Source: Melitaea cinxia
Lineage: Eukaryota; Arthropoda; Insecta; Lepidoptera; Nymphalidae
Length of the DNA: 64,000 nucleotides
NCBI RefSeq assembly: GCF_905220565.1
Contig: NC_059398.1
Coordinates: forward strand, 7,091,177-7,155,176
Reading direction: 5' to 3'
The translations under genes and the position numbers were made by a program. The notes under the pieces are model-generated. The model saw only the letters and a list, made by a program, of their open reading frames with translations. It searched no databases and had not been told where the DNA came from. This document shows positions 1 to 12,475 of the stretch, one piece after another. The stretch's first letter is position 1. Each line of letters starts with the position of its first letter.

Positions 1-621
1 TGGAAAAGTTATAACCGACTTAAAAGGTTTTATTTCAATAACGTTAATTAAACAATTCCGTCGTTTAATTTAACGATATTACAACATATTACGAAACTAG
101 AGTTTGACTACACACGCTAAAATGTTGTCCTTCCGATACAATGCTTTATTCGTTATAATATTTCGTTTTAAGTTTCTTTGTCTGCGGCGATGAGTTTTCT
201 CAAGGGTCAAATTAAAATTACTACGTTTGTTTACCGTATACATTAAAATTTTTAACAAGTACGCTTTCTAAAATTTCGTTTGAATTTTATTCTAAAGCCA
301 TAGTATCTTTTATGCAAACTTATAATTTTTTTATACTTTTTATTATTATCTCTATTTATTTTATATGGTACAGATTTTCCGAGAAAGTAAGTACAATAAA
401 TTTTTGTATTTTATTATATTAATTACACTTACTTTACAATTATATATACATTTGCGTTACATAATATAATATATGAGGACTATTATATTAAATTAATTTA
501 ATAAATATTGAATATGTATGTATATACAATAGTTTAATATCCAGAAAGTGTACAGATAAAAATAAAAGTGCATCGAGTACTGATTAAAATAGTTAAACGT
601 TAAAATCGAAAAATTTAATTT
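1..621. other. AT-rich interval, no feature seen
   Basis: The sequence is AT-rich and lacks any convincing coding frame, tRNA-like box or recognisable repeat. Confidence 0.5.
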
Positions 622-735
622 TTGAGACATATGGCTCCCCAAGTTCGCGCCAAACATCCCGTTACTCCGCAATCGCCATCCAGCCTCCAATGGCGATCTT
701 ACGCAGAGCGTCGGTTCAGCGGATCGGAAAATTTT
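622..735 (-). mobile_element. Short 3'-end fragment of the TGATGA-tailed LINE
   Basis: Read on the minus strand, this stretch matches the C-terminal coding part of the LINE at 44.0-45.8 kb (the region around VGWMRIAEDRDVW and GEAYV), with many substitutions. It is an old, 5'-truncated copy. Confidence 0.7.
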
Positions 736-839
736 TACAACAAAAATAAATTACAAAATATATATTACACAATCATTAAAAGAGCATATAAACCATATAA
801 TAATCGAATTACAAAAAGGTCGAATCTTAAATATTTCTA

Positions 840-969
840 AGATGGCGGACGTCCTCAAGAATTCTTCCAGACAACTTCTATAGCACTCTTCGTCTCCCTT
901 CGAGACGATACGTGACTCGGACGACCGCCAAATGGCTACGTCATCCTCAGCGAATTGTGAAATCTTCAA
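840..969 (-). pseudogene. Reverse-transcriptase remnant around a FADD-like motif
   Basis: The minus-strand frame reads ISQFAEDDVAIW, followed by a stretch rich in Ser, Glu and Arg. This resembles the FADD(V/I)A(I/L)W catalytic segment of a Jockey-like LINE reverse transcriptase, with one inserted Glu. Only about 40 codons are recognisable, so the assignment rests on a single motif. Confidence 0.4.
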
Positions 970-975
970 TTGAAA

Positions 976-1714
976 CTTTGAACTTTAATACCACAGATAA
1001 AATATATTGTGTAATCTATAACACGGCATATATGATGGAAGGTTCAAAGGATTATAAGCACTAAATTTTGGAATTCCTTTGTTTATCACACAGAATACCG
1101 ACCTGATCTTTAATGGAACTGTACCGTCGTCGCTTGTATATCACAATCTATGAAAGGTAGTAAACGAAAGCAAATTTATCTATTCTAATTTTAAAAATAT
1201 ATAATTTTTTGTTTCTTTCTATTATATAAATACAAAATCTACTGGATCTATTAAAAATAATATTTCACCATGAAAATACTACATCATCACTACAACATAG
1301 CCTATATTTTGACGCGAGAAAATGGAGCAGACGAAATCAGGTATAATCAAGTGAAGTCGTGAGCGAGCTAAATTTTGAAGTCCTTATTAAATATTACTTA
1401 GCTTACGTTGGCTAAACTACTGTACCTACTTAAGAATTATTAATATAATGTCTAGAGAGAAGTCTACAAATGCATATACCTTCTCATAATGTAATCCTAT
1501 TTCTTAAATGCATCAGTTCTATATCTTTATCTATAAATCATATTACTTGACGATTTCGCGCAATAAAATAGAATATTCGTATCGCTTTGCTAATGAAGCT
1601 GTTCTGAAATTACGGACAAAGCAAAACCGAAATTACCAAAGTTAAAATAGGTAATTACATATGACAATGTTAATTAGAATTTGAAATAAAACGAGCTCTT
1701 GTATTTTTAGTAAG
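976..1714. other. AT-rich interval, no feature seen
   Basis: I see no supported gene or repeat here. Confidence 0.4.
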
Positions 1715-2020
1715 CACTAGCTGTGCCCGCGACTTCGGCGGCGTGGAATTTAACAAAATAGTTGTTTTTCAGTTCGCAGCTATTTAAAAAAAAAACTAAA
1801 ATAAAAGCAACCTATGTTACTCCTTATTACATCAGCTATCTGCCAGAGAAAGTCCCGTCAAAATCGATCCAGCCCTTTCAGAGATTAGCCGGAACAAACA
1901 GAAACACAGACAGACAAAAATTGTAAAAAAAGTTATCTTGGTATGTACCGTATGAATTTAGTAAAAAGCGGTTATTTTAATATTACAAACAGACATTCCA
2001 ATTTTATTTATTTGTATAGG
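1715..2020 (+). repeat. 'CTAGCTGTGCCCGCGACTTCG' repeat family, copy 1
   Basis: This copy begins with the ACTAGCTGTGCCCGCGACTT block and contains a GTCCCGTCAAAATCG-type core and a CAGACAGACA tract. It ends with an ATTTTATTTATTTGTATAG tail. Seven copies in both orientations occur in the window (also near 16.0, 33.6, 36.0, 38.5, 55.1 and 61.2 kb). The family is abundant in Lepidoptera, and its nature (LINE 3' end or non-autonomous element) is not settled by this sequence. Confidence 0.85.
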
Positions 2021-2969
2021 TTAAATATTTACAGTCATACGAATTTTGTTTGATTTTATCATCATAGTTGTATCAAACTTATTTTGCGAGCGAGTGGTTA
2101 GAAGATGTTCTGTTTTAGAATAGGTTTTTTTAGTATAAATTTTCCGTAGTATATATCAGTATATAATACATATCGACGTACGGATTTTCAAATTTTATTT
2201 GATACAAAAATATTTTTTTATAATTATTTTTCCTCTTTTACATTAAAAAAAAATAAACAAATTGACCCAACAGTGAAGTAGTTTAAGACACTCTAAAATT
2301 ACGGACTGCAATATAGTAATTCTTACGAAAAATATGACTGTTAAATGAGTCTTAACTCTCTAAACGGAAGTCCGTCTTACAACAATACAATATAAATGCT
2401 GTAATATTTAACGTAAGGCAATGGATAAGATTCAAGGTTGTATGGTAATAAAAGGAGGTAGTTTAGTAATTTTTATGTATATATTTATTTGACATCTACC
2501 AAAATGTAACGGTAACAAGATCGTTTACTTTATGTGTCCCTTAATTAATAACACATGTGTAATGTTGGAGAGATAAATTTGTGTTTAGATAAATATATGA
2601 AGCTACAATGTATAAAATATATATTTTATCTGCTAATATACATCACACAATTTTTGAATAAAAATAAACAAAAAAGCAATGTAATTTTCTCTTTCTTTAA
2701 TGAACGATAAAATAATTTGAAGCCTAAAATTTTCTCGAAGAGACCGTGTAAATAGTTATCGACAGTAATTTAACGCCGTCTGGACTTAATAGACGTCGCC
2801 ATAGATAAACTCCATATTTGATAGCTAAAATCTGAAATTTATTAGTCTACTTCGATTATAGTATTTTTAAGATAAAAGAATCTGTTCAAAAAAAGTAATA
2901 TTGACGATATTTAAAAAAAACTACTGCTATAAACTCTCAGTACTGCTATAATCCAAATGCCTTAAATTT
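2021..2969. other. AT-rich interval, no feature seen
   Basis: Contains short homopolymer runs and TA-rich stretches. I see no coding frame or repeat copy that I can support. Confidence 0.4.
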
Positions 2970-3226
2970 TGCTATACTAATAAATACCCCCTCTCTTCTC
3001 ATAGGTGTCGTAAGAGGCCATAATCATCCAACTGCTGGCTTTGAAATACACAGGCCGAAGACGGGCAGCAGCGTCATACAAAGCGTCAGCGACAATGCCA
3101 GCCCTGCGGTCACCAACCCGCCTGCCCAACGTGGTGACTATGGGCAACACATATGAGTTCACGCCATTTTTGAAACTTGTGAAGGTCCAGCAGTGGACTA
3201 CGATAGGCTGAAATGATGATGATGAA
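2970..3226 (+). mobile_element. Composite SINE-like element, copy 1 (internally deleted)
   Basis: This runs from CCCCCTCTCTTCTC through the AACTGCTGGCTTTGAAATAC block to the GTCCAGCAGTGGACT...TGATGATGATGA tail, matching the full copy at 59682-60021. It lacks part of the middle and 5' sequence. The last 48 nt are near-identical to the 3' end of the LINE at 44 kb. Confidence 0.85.
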
Positions 3227-3700
3227 TAATAATTGAACCTTTAAATTGCCTGTATCCATAAAGAAAAATCAGAATTGTATTCGAGATGTATATATATATA
3301 TATTTTTTGTAAGCAACTCAGTCTTCTTCGACTAACAAGGTTACATTGTATTCTTATTTACTTTTCATCCAAATACACCACCTTTATCAGATCGTTAATT
3401 ACGATCTTCAGTTGTGTAGTTCCAAATTAGTCCATTTCGTTATATACCATTTTCCTGTTAACTCTATTCACAAGTAATTAATGCTTAACTAAGTTTGTCT
3501 TAACGAAACATAAATTACAACTTTTTATTAAAACATTCGTTTAGATTTTATTCTATTACATTAATCTTGTTTCATTTTGTTAGTAAGAAAATATATTGCA
3601 ATTTAATTAATAAAATACTCCCTGTGATAATAATTAAATTAATTAATTTGTAAGTATGTAAAGATGAAGAGGTAATATTAGTTGAGTACCAAAACTCATA

Positions 3701-4019
3701 CTTCAGCAGCCAAACTCACAGCTGGTCATAGGCCTCTTTCCCCATGTAGGATAAGGATCAGAGCTTAATCCACCACGCTGCTCCAATGCGGGTTGGCGGA
3801 TATGTTCTCTACTATGAGTAACGATCGCTATCAGGTGATCGACGGCTTAACGTGCTCTCCGAGGCACGGTGGGGAGACCCACAAGAACTGCACAAACACC
3901 CAGAACACGGCAAAGAGCTCTATGGCCAATACAAATGTTTTTCATGTACAAGGATTGAACCCGCAACCGCCAGCGCAACAGCTACAAACCAGTGCTGTGA
4001 CCGTTGCGCCAACGTGTCG
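3701..4019 (-). mobile_element. tRNA-derived SINE, copy 1
   Basis: On the minus strand it starts with the tRNA-like head (TTGGCGCAACGG box A, GGGTTCAATCC-type box B). It continues through AGACCACGGC..GGGTCTCCCCACCGTGCC-like sequence and ends in the GGCCTATG..CAGC tail. The minus-strand orientation is clear from the order of the boxes. Short internal differences show it is an old copy. Confidence 0.85.
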
Positions 4020-4334
4020 TCACCACGATTTAGAAAATTAGAAAAAAGTAATTTTAAATTCTATTGTCTAAATATGAGTTTTTAACAAAAGTTGAATAAA
4101 AAGAACTATTGATAGTACAATTCAGTGAGGAGCGTACTTTTCTTTAAAATCATCACAGTTAATTAATTCTTAAGATAAATGTTAGTAAAGAAACTTATAC
4201 TCGTACTCGTAATTTTATCAGTCTGGATGATTTACTTCAACCTACATGCATGTCTTATTGAACTACAATATACATAAGTAACAGAATACAGAGTGAAGTG
4301 TCAGATATTAGTAATGATATTTGCAACTTTTCAC

Positions 4335-4505
4335 ATTTTTTTTTTGTACGACTAGGTCATCAAACGAGGCTACGGCCCACTTAATGGTAAGCAGTTATCC
4401 GTAACATCTATAGCATCTGTATGCTTGTAACACCAGAATCTTCGCGCGCATTGCCGATCCAGTTCCCGAACTTTCCCAGGAACTCTGGCTACCTGGCTCT
4501 TAATA
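4335..4505 (+). repeat. Dispersed repeat (GCTACGGCCCACTTAATGGTAAGC type)
   Basis: This shares layout and words (xGGTAAGC, CACCAGA, GCGCGC.TTGCCGA.CC, AGGA.CTCTGG.xACCT) with stretches at 43085-43215, 48213-48425 and, reversed, 54085-54310. The family is common in lepidopteran genomes; I do not assign it to a transposon class. Confidence 0.65.
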
Positions 4506-4519
4506 ATATTAAAAAAGAA

Positions 4520-6147
4520 TAATAAACAATATAATAAGTTTATAAATTGTAATAAAAAATAATTTTAGTGATAAATATATTGTTATGTATTTACTTATAT
4601 CTTTATAAAGTGTTGTTAATACTTGTCCGTATGAATAAATATAATTGAATACTAATTGCTAAAATAAAATAATATACGGTCCGTCAGCAACACTACGTAA
4701 AATAATTTAAAGATACCAGTAATAGGAACCTTTTTAGACTTCAAAGACCTAAACTATTATTAAAGGGCGAAACTTTTTGAATTTCACCTGAATATTCTCT
4801 TTGAAATCCGTGATTACCCGTTGGTAATTAAAAAATAAAAATTTTATTTCAATCTCGTTAGATTAATATAAACGAAAGGATCGAGTTATAAAACTAACAA
4901 ATTTGGTAAAAAGATGTTTCAGAATATAAGATGACATTAATCTTGCCTTTTTAAATAGTACCTTATAAATTATGTAAAAGCAAGGGTATCTTTTAACAAT
5001 CCACTCCTAATATTTTATAAACTTAGAATTCAATGAAAGTAAAATTTACCTTTCGAAGGATTTAAGCTTTAACTTTGTACTGAAATAAACGTTTTAAAAA
5101 ATATATTTAAAATACACGAATACATTTTATTTTAAATTAATATTAAGAACAATGTAAAAATTATATCATAAAAATTAGATAAAAAGTGACGAAATACTTT
5201 GTCTCTTTAATATAAACTTTATGATACCTTATCCTGATTTACATAGTGGAAGCGCAAGCAGTAATCCTACGGGCACGCTTTAAGATAAACTGGGACCAAG
5301 CGTAAATCTGACAAGATTAATGACGCTCTGATCTTTGTACCGCACCTCAACAAGCCACCTATTACTCATGCACATACTGATTTGCCAATATTCCTCCTAA
5401 TAGTTGACATACATAATACAAAAGACTATTGCCAGACATATATGAAATTGATGAATAAATAATCTTTGTTAAATAATATCTGCGGTATCAAAAACTATTC
5501 ATAACAAGGATATTTACCATGTTTTATATCTTCATTTTGCGGACCTCAATATTTCGACATTAACCGCGAACGTCTTGTTCACGAGACATTTAATAGAAAT
5601 AACCACGTTAATCTAAAATCTTATCTGCGTTATCGTTCGATTTTTATACGGCTAATTAATTTAAAAAAAAAATAATAATTTGGGCAGTGGACAAGTTAAT
5701 TAATGTTCGTAAATTTACAATTGAAAGGATAATTATAGGCTATGTATGTCATATAAAACTGAATAGTTAATTTAAATATCAATAGACTATACATAATAAT
5801 ATATAATATTATAATAATTCTAAATACTTAATAAATTCTAAATAATTATAAGATTAACAATGATTTATATAAGGATTATTTTTATTATGAATTAAATAGC
5901 TTCAGAACGTTCATCCGGATTTTACTAATTGTTACAAATCGAGCGTGTATAAATAAAATTATCCAATAAATTTTAATGAGGCCACTTTGGGCGTTCTCAT
6001 TCGACTTTTGATGTCGTCAAAATAAAAGTGTTAGATAAATACTTATATTATACATTTATTTTCCTTGAAAAGGTTAACCAAACGAGCTTGGTATATCTGT
6101 GACTAGCTTTTGCTCGCAACTTTGTTTGTATGGAAATCCTTAACTCA
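4520..6147. other. AT-rich interval, no feature seen
   Basis: Holds a slightly GC-richer patch at about 5240-5390 with no long frame. Otherwise AT-rich with nothing I can support. Confidence 0.4.
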
Positions 6148-6149
6148 AT

Positions 6150-6310
6150 CCCGTACTAGCTGTGCCCCGCGGATTCACCCGCATTAATTTGAGGAAAAAA
6201 TGGCCTATTGCCTTCCTCGGTGAATGGGCTAATCAAAACAAAAAGATATTTTAAACTCGATCAGTTCATGAGATTAACCGTTTAAACACAAAAACAAACT
6301 TTTTAAATTT
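6150..6310 (+). repeat. 'CTAGCTG..CCCGCG' type repeat, diverged copy
   Basis: Opens with ACTAGCTGTGCCCCGCGGATTC, like the other ACTAGCTG families, followed by a body not repeated elsewhere in the window. Confidence 0.55.
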
Positions 6311-7381
6311 ATAATATCAGTATAGACGTACAGATTTGCTCACAAAAATTGTCGTATTTCATAGAAAGCGTTTGGTCATTTCATATTTATTTAGGCGGTA
6401 GTTATTCGAGCGCGTTAAACACGATTTTTTCGCTAGCAGGTGTACATGACACTATTTTACCTTATTTATTTAATAAAATTTAATTATCTACATTTACATC
6501 ACAAAAATGTTGGAAGTCAGTTTGAAATTCAGTTCAGTAGTACGGCCATTCTCCGACTAGCAAATTTTTCGTGTCCGGGCTTATTTAAACCGTAATATCA
6601 TCATATTCAATCATGCACTTTTTTATATATTAAATATAGCATACGTACCTAGCTGTAAAAAAAATATTGGCTTCTGTTTTAAGTAATTAAGACAAAATTA
6701 ATTTAACTTATGTTCAAAAAACCTCTGTTCTCTAATTACCGTGGCGTGTCCGCACACCAACTTAATCTTAAAACTTGCTTGTAATTTTTATAGCGTATAG
6801 ATTTACTTTGATCCATTCAACGTTTTAAACGATATTAAGCAGCGTCTATCGCATAACAAAATATCAATTCAATAGAACCAGTCTACAAATAATTATTATG
6901 AAGTAATCGTATGTCCAATGGAAACTTCTAATTACCGTAACATCTGCTGTTCTCGAGTGCACATTCCTAAATAAAAGTATTTGGCACATCACTACCGTAC
7001 GCATCGCGTCTCCTCAGTGTGTACCGAGGTCCATCAGCAGTTGTATGACTCTCATGTTAGTGTACCGCCAATGAAGCACGTGAGTATATAATTACCGTAG
7101 CCTTGGTTAAAAACTTTTCTAATTACCGTTGTTCTTATTTTAATACTAGATTATTAAGATAGACCCAAGTTGATCATGTAAATGGAGACAGTACTTTGGC
7201 CTCCGTACGTTGTAATAAGCTAGAATTTGTATACTGTGTCGGTTTCAAACATTTTTATGAAAATGTATCGTTTTCTAATTACCGTATACTAATTACCATA
7301 TGTTTATAATTACCGTTATATGAAAAAATAATACTTGTTTACCGCGGTTTTCGTAGATTATTATTATTATTGTCCGTAAAT

Positions 7382-8017
7382 ATGTCTATATTATATGCTG
7401 ACCATTCATCAAATTATTTAATTTATAAGATAGGAAAACCTAAAAAGACCAAAGAGGAAGTTAAAGAAAATAGAAGGCTTGCCGCGCGACAATGCCGAGA
7501 ACGAATTAAAAATGCTCCTTTTTGTATTAGCAATCAAAAAAAATAAAGGAGAAAGAAGGGTACAATAAAAAAAAATACTGCCTATCTGCGAAATGTCACC
7601 AAAAGCCGGAAGAAAACTCAAAAAAGAAGTAGAGAAAATTTCAGAGCTTACTATAAAAGACAAAAGGAAAAGGGAAAATTGAAAACAATCGAGGAAGAAG
7701 TGACCTTAGATATAGAGGTGCTTGATAACAATATAACAGATCCTCTTGAAACTTTGTCACACCACATCTCAATGATTTATCATACTCGCTGCGCTAAAAA
7801 GTACACTAAAAGAGTACAAAATTGTCCCGAAAATCCCAAATCAAAAAAAGAAGATAATCAGCAAGACCAAATTTTTCTGCTGTCGACTTCTTTTGAAAAA
7901 GAATTAGTTCCCTTGAAAAAGACACCAAATTTTAAACCTTCTTTAACCACATCAACGCCGCGTCCATCTAGTGCTCTGTCATCATCTTCTACTGAAAGTA
8001 TGTTATTTTATTATTAA
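7382..8017 (+). pseudogene. Decayed basic-rich protein frame inside the transposon
   Basis: A single frame of 212 codons starts MSILYADHSS and contains KPKKTKEEVKENRRLAARQCRERIKN. It has one internal stop (TAA at 7544-7546), a Lys/Arg-rich helical stretch (RSRENFRAYYKRQKEKGKLK), and then an acidic to Ser/Thr-rich tail. Another in-frame scrap at 8404-8463 reads DEISRICPGKREYISRK. From memory, this order (basic coiled region, then a CPGKR block) resembles transposon-borne proteins of uncertain class in insects and cnidarians. Its position between inverted ends supports a transposase-related origin. Confidence 0.5.
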
Positions 8018-8466
8018 TCAATAATGAGCATTTGACCGAAAATAAAGATACAAGTGTGAATATTATGGAACGAGCGTCTTCCTTGTGTTCAACACCAACT
8101 TAACCAACTTCACCATCTTCAAAGATAACTGTCGAGAAACCGATACGTAAAAAAATCTCACTCTTATTGTTATTTAGAAGGCATGTATAGAAAACAAATA
8201 AAGAAATGTCATATTTGAGACCAAACATTAGAGCTAAGAAGAGCAAAAGAAAAGTACAGGAAGCAAGCATTAAGACTGAAATATAAAACACGCCACATCC
8301 AAAACCAAAACAAAGTCATGATAAAGAAATAGAACCAAAGTATTTACATAATAATAATATAGGGACTACTGTAGAGAAAACCAAACAAGACGTCCAAATT
8401 TTTGTAGAGCAAGATGAGATCAGTCGCATTTGTCCTGGCAAGAGAGAATATATTTCAAGAAAAACG

Positions 8467-8738
8467 TGGCGTGAACTCATGTGTCTTGTCTTGTCTTGCC
8501 CATAGTCACCACGCTGGGCAGGTGGGTTGAAGACCGCAGGGCTGGCTTTGTTGCACCTAAGACGCTGCTGCCCGTCTTCGGCCTGTATGTTTCAAAACCA
8601 GTAGTTGGATGATTATCCCGCCATCGGTCGGCACTTTCAAGTTCCAGGGTGGTAGTGGAACTGTGTAATCCCTTAGTCGCCTCTTACGATACTCACGGGA
8701 AGAGAGGGAGTGGCTATATTCTTACTGCCGTAACCACA
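8467..8738 (-). mobile_element. Composite SINE-like element, copy 2, nested in the DNA transposon
   Basis: On the minus strand it begins TGTGTGGTTACGGCAGTAAG and runs through the CTCTCTTCCCGTGAGTATCGT and GGCTTTG blocks. It stops within the TGAGTTCACGCC segment, so the LINE-like 3' tail is missing. It interrupts the transposon between the protein scrap and the right-hand AATTACC sites. Confidence 0.8.
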
Positions 8739-8971
8739 CAGCATATTTTCTAATTACCGTTACATTAAATATAAAAATTTTCTAATTACCATACCCATAA
8801 ATTTTTTAAGTCTCATTATCTAGAAAACCACAATTAACTGTTACATGCCAAAATAATTATTGAATTCGTATTTTTGATTTGTTTCATATTTTAATGTGTT
8901 TAAGTCAAATCAGTGAAAAATAAAAAACGTCACGGTAATTAGGCAAAGAACGCCGAATTGGAGAATGACCG

Positions 8972-10547
8972 AGTATACATATTGATGAGACTAGATTTGT
9001 TTGTTTAAATTTGCTTATTTTATACATTGTAGGTGGTAAAACAGTGGAGTAAAAATATAATACATAACAATGTCAACCTTTTAAAAATTTATAAAAAAAT
9101 TCAATATAAAAAGAACTAATTGACAGAATATTTATTTTATTTTTCTCGCCTAATGACGTATCAAAATAATTTAGACAAACTTGAGATGACAGTTCAATTA
9201 AGTACAACTTTTATCTAAAGACAAGGTCAAGATTTACCCTGGGCTCAGTTTGTTTTAATTATTCGAATTTTCCCTAAGACATTCTTTTAAAAATCTTTAC
9301 TTTTTTTTCTTATGTTGTTTTTTCTATTTGATTGTCGCTAAGTTCAGATTCATTATTAATTAAAATATTAAAGTTCTTAACTTTTCCGTGAATAAATGAA
9401 TAGCGACATTGAAGCGTGAGAGTAAGATGAATATATTATCTTCTAATTTAACTAAGTTATATAGTTTAGCACTGCCTGTTACATGAATAATTTCGTTCCA
9501 TACATAACTACTAGTTATTCAATGATAATAATAATATATTGCGATAAATGAGTTTATTCGGAAACTAGGCGTTTAAACACGCAAAAACAAAAAACAGTAA
9601 GTGGTAGGTACTTTAACTTGAATTATTAAAAACATAGTCATAGATGTGTATTTTGGCAGTGACTTATTTTTGACTAATTTTTACTACAGTTTTGTTAGTG
9701 TGCACTGCGAAAGCTTCGACCGATGATTTCAGTCTGGCGACACGAAAAAAAATTTTAAGTTGCTCTTGATATAATATAATATTCGTTTCTGTATTATTGA
9801 TTTTGAAATTAATTTTTTTAATTAGTATTAATCAAAAACCCAGATGTGTTTATACCGCTGAGTATGTGTGTATGAGTAAAAAAATATAAACAACTATATA
9901 TTTAATTATATTTGAACAGTATTTAATGATGCAAAAACGACAAAATATGTTTATTTTTCTTATAATCAATAAATCCAAAAGGCTAAAATCAACACGAAAT
10001 AAGTTATGTCCATAATGTCTTATCAATCGCATAGTTTTTTTTTTCATCAACATTTGAAAGTTGGTTGTAATGTAATGTTATTTTTAAATAAACATATCAT
10101 TAAATACTGAAGGTTTGTTAAAAAAGCACACATACAACTTATACATATTTCTTATACATATCGTGAGCAAAAATGGAACGCCAATAACAAGCACTCACAT
10201 AAAATTCCATTAAAGTCAGACTGCTAACTGTAAATAAATAAGCATACCACTTATAACTAGACTAACATTGAGTAAGTCGTTTATCATTCCGTAAAGACCA
10301 TCAACAAAATACTGCTACGAAAAATACTACGCCCGTTATAAATTTTAGCTACGAAAATTGATATATTCATATTTATTTTACACAGTTGTGTACACTTTAT
10401 TTGAACCTTGAAGGCTATAGCTTAACACGTGGTTCAGCATTACTATAGTAATTACACAAACAAATAAGATTGTAAATAATTTTAACTACTAAATTAAAGT
10501 ATAAAAAATAAAACTTAATATAAATCAGTTCAGTCAATTCAGTTCAG
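8972..10547. other. AT-rich interval, no feature seen
   Basis: No supported gene or repeat. Several short runs of A or T. Confidence 0.4.
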
Positions 10548-10925
10548 TTCAGCCTATTGCAGTCCACTGGTGGACATAGGCCTCCCCAAGTTCGCGCTAG
10601 ACATCCCGGTTTTCCGCAATCCTCATCCAGCCTACACCGGCAATCTTACGTAGATCGTCGGTCCAACGGGCCGGAGGACGTCCAACACTGTGTTTGCCAA
10701 GACGCTGTCTCCACTCCAGGACCCGTCTGCTCCGACGGCCAGCGGTCCTGCGACACAGATGACCAGCCCACTGCCACTTCAACTTGCTAATTCTGTGAGC
10801 TATATCGGTTACTTTCGTTCTCTCGCGGATAGTCTCATTTCTAATCCTATCTTTGAGAGAAACCCCTAGCATAGCCCGTTCCATTGCACGTTGAGCGACT
10901 TTAAACTTGTGGACCAGTCCCTTTG
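10548..10925 (-). mobile_element. 5'-truncated 3' end of the TGATGA-tailed LINE
   Basis: The minus-strand frame at 10597-10884 encodes ERAMLGVSLKDRIRNETIRER and on through GRPPARWTDDLRKIAGVGWMR. It is almost identical to the last 120 residues of the 44-kb LINE. The copy is short, with a few substitutions and a non-matching end. Confidence 0.9.
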
Positions 10926-10959
10926 TCAGTGTCCACGGAAAATAAATAATAGTAAAAAT

Positions 10960-11035
10960 ATAATTATGATATAATAAAAAAATATATTAATATAAATATA
11001 ATAAAAAAATATATTAATATAAATATAATAGTATA
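10960..11035. repeat. Tandem duplication of an AT-rich unit of about 27 bp
   Basis: The unit ATAATAAAAAAATATATT plus AATATAAAT occurs twice in direct succession, with a partial third copy on either side. Confidence 0.75.
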
Positions 11036-12310
11036 ATTAGGAGTAAGTCACTCACCTCGTTAATTAATATAATTATTTGCGTTAATAAAACCAAAAATAC
11101 TACTGATTAAGATAAAGAAATTAAAAAATATATTTAAGAAAGCTATTTTGGTCTATTACTGCATGAAACGTAATTAATTATTTTATGCCCCTATAACAAC
11201 TTTTCGAGCGCGCTTGAAAGTAAGCTGTTTGATATCACAGCGGTTAATTAAGGCTGATTTTTTTTTGTTTCATTATACATTAACGTACCAAATTATCATT
11301 TTCTTATTTTACTTTCATTAAAGTATTGTTTCTTGTTAATATTCTTACTTTTACTAAACTAACTATTTAATTACAAGTAATTTACTTTCATTAAGGTGTC
11401 TAGTTTTGTAATTCAAATTTATCCATCTTGTTAAAAAAACTCCCAAGAGATATTTGGCAGACAATATTCATTAACAAAGCTCTAATTGAAAAACTAAATG
11501 GCCTGAAAACTACGTGAAAGGCAGTAAGAAAACAACCTACTCTTTTTGAGAAGTCCTAAAAATAGGAAAAAAAAAACAAATTTTATGTGCCAGTTGGACT
11601 CATACGAAGATGTCTATATAACCGCATACTTAAGCCTACATATTTTTATAAGATTACGTCAATAATTTTTCTTAATAAAATAAAGATGGAAATTAAAGAA
11701 TGTCAAATAAAAGTTGTATTCCGTTTTAGGGGTCTTACGTGGAGTAAAGTATTTATTGCTTGCGATTCTAATCTTACTTGTATTTGATGAAAAGACATAG
11801 GACGGACAAAATTTTCGAAATTAAACACCATCTGGGAATTTAAGCATAGGGCTCCAAAACCTATTCTTAGCTTGCAGCTTAAAACATAATTCACGAACAT
11901 TTATTTAGACCATTAATGTCCAGGACCAAAGACAAGGCAGATTTGAAGTTTATAGTAGTATCTAAGTATGACGTCACAATATTCATGAATTTCTCGTCAA
12001 GTACTCTCCAAAATGCATCAAAACTTTGTAGAAAAGCCAATGCATGGAACTATTGTGTCAAATACAACTTGCACATTTGGAGCGCTTGTTTGAACTAGAG
12101 AAGTTGATGTTAGGAGAGTTGAGATTACAACAGCACTTGATTCAGATAGGTGCATATGTAATATATACACAATAGATGTTATATATGTTACGTATAAAGT
12201 GTATATACCTCGTTTTCAGTCGACCAGAGTTTACAATTATTCTAAAATAAATAAAATTAGCCATTACGATAAAAAAAGGGATTGATAAATTGCTCTATAT
12301 GGTTGGCGGT
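11036..12310. other. AT-rich interval, no feature seen
   Basis: Short open frames here look like chance. Nothing I can support. Confidence 0.4.
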
Positions 12311-12475
12311 GTGTTGATGCAGTCATCACAGTAATTGGTTTTTGTACTAGCAATCACAAATTCGATTCCTGATCACGACAAATTTCATTTAAGTTACGGA
12401 CGTTTGCCGTAGTCTGAGAGTTATTGTTTATTGTTATTAAACGCACTTAACTGTTTTCAAAACCTGACCTATAAA
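12311..12475 (+). mobile_element. Degenerate tRNA-derived SINE
   Basis: Reads GTAATTGGTTTTTGTACTAG and then CACAAATTCGATTCCTGATC, a recognisable box B. This is followed by a GTTTGCCGTAGTCTGAG segment like the body of the SINE family at 16.4 and 41.2 kb. Heavily mutated. Confidence 0.45.

Larger units (their letters stand above)
6543..8971 (+). mobile_element. 2.4-kb DNA transposon with AGTA duplication and AATTACCGT subterminal repeats
   Basis: The ends are imperfect inverted repeats, CGGCCATTCTCC at 6543-6554 and GGAGAATGACCG at 8960-8971 (11 of 12 pair). Both are flanked directly by AGTA (6539-6542 and 8972-8975), a 4-bp target duplication. AATTACCGT occurs at 6734, 6930, 7090, 7121, 7277, 7308 and 8752; AATTACCAT at 7291 and 8784; and the reverse form at 8932. 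These look like subterminal transposase-binding sites. A decayed protein frame lies at 7382-8017, with a second scrap at 8404-8463. A SINE-like element is inserted at 8467-8738. The superfamily is not certain; 4-bp duplications are known for Sola and some others. Confidence 0.7.
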
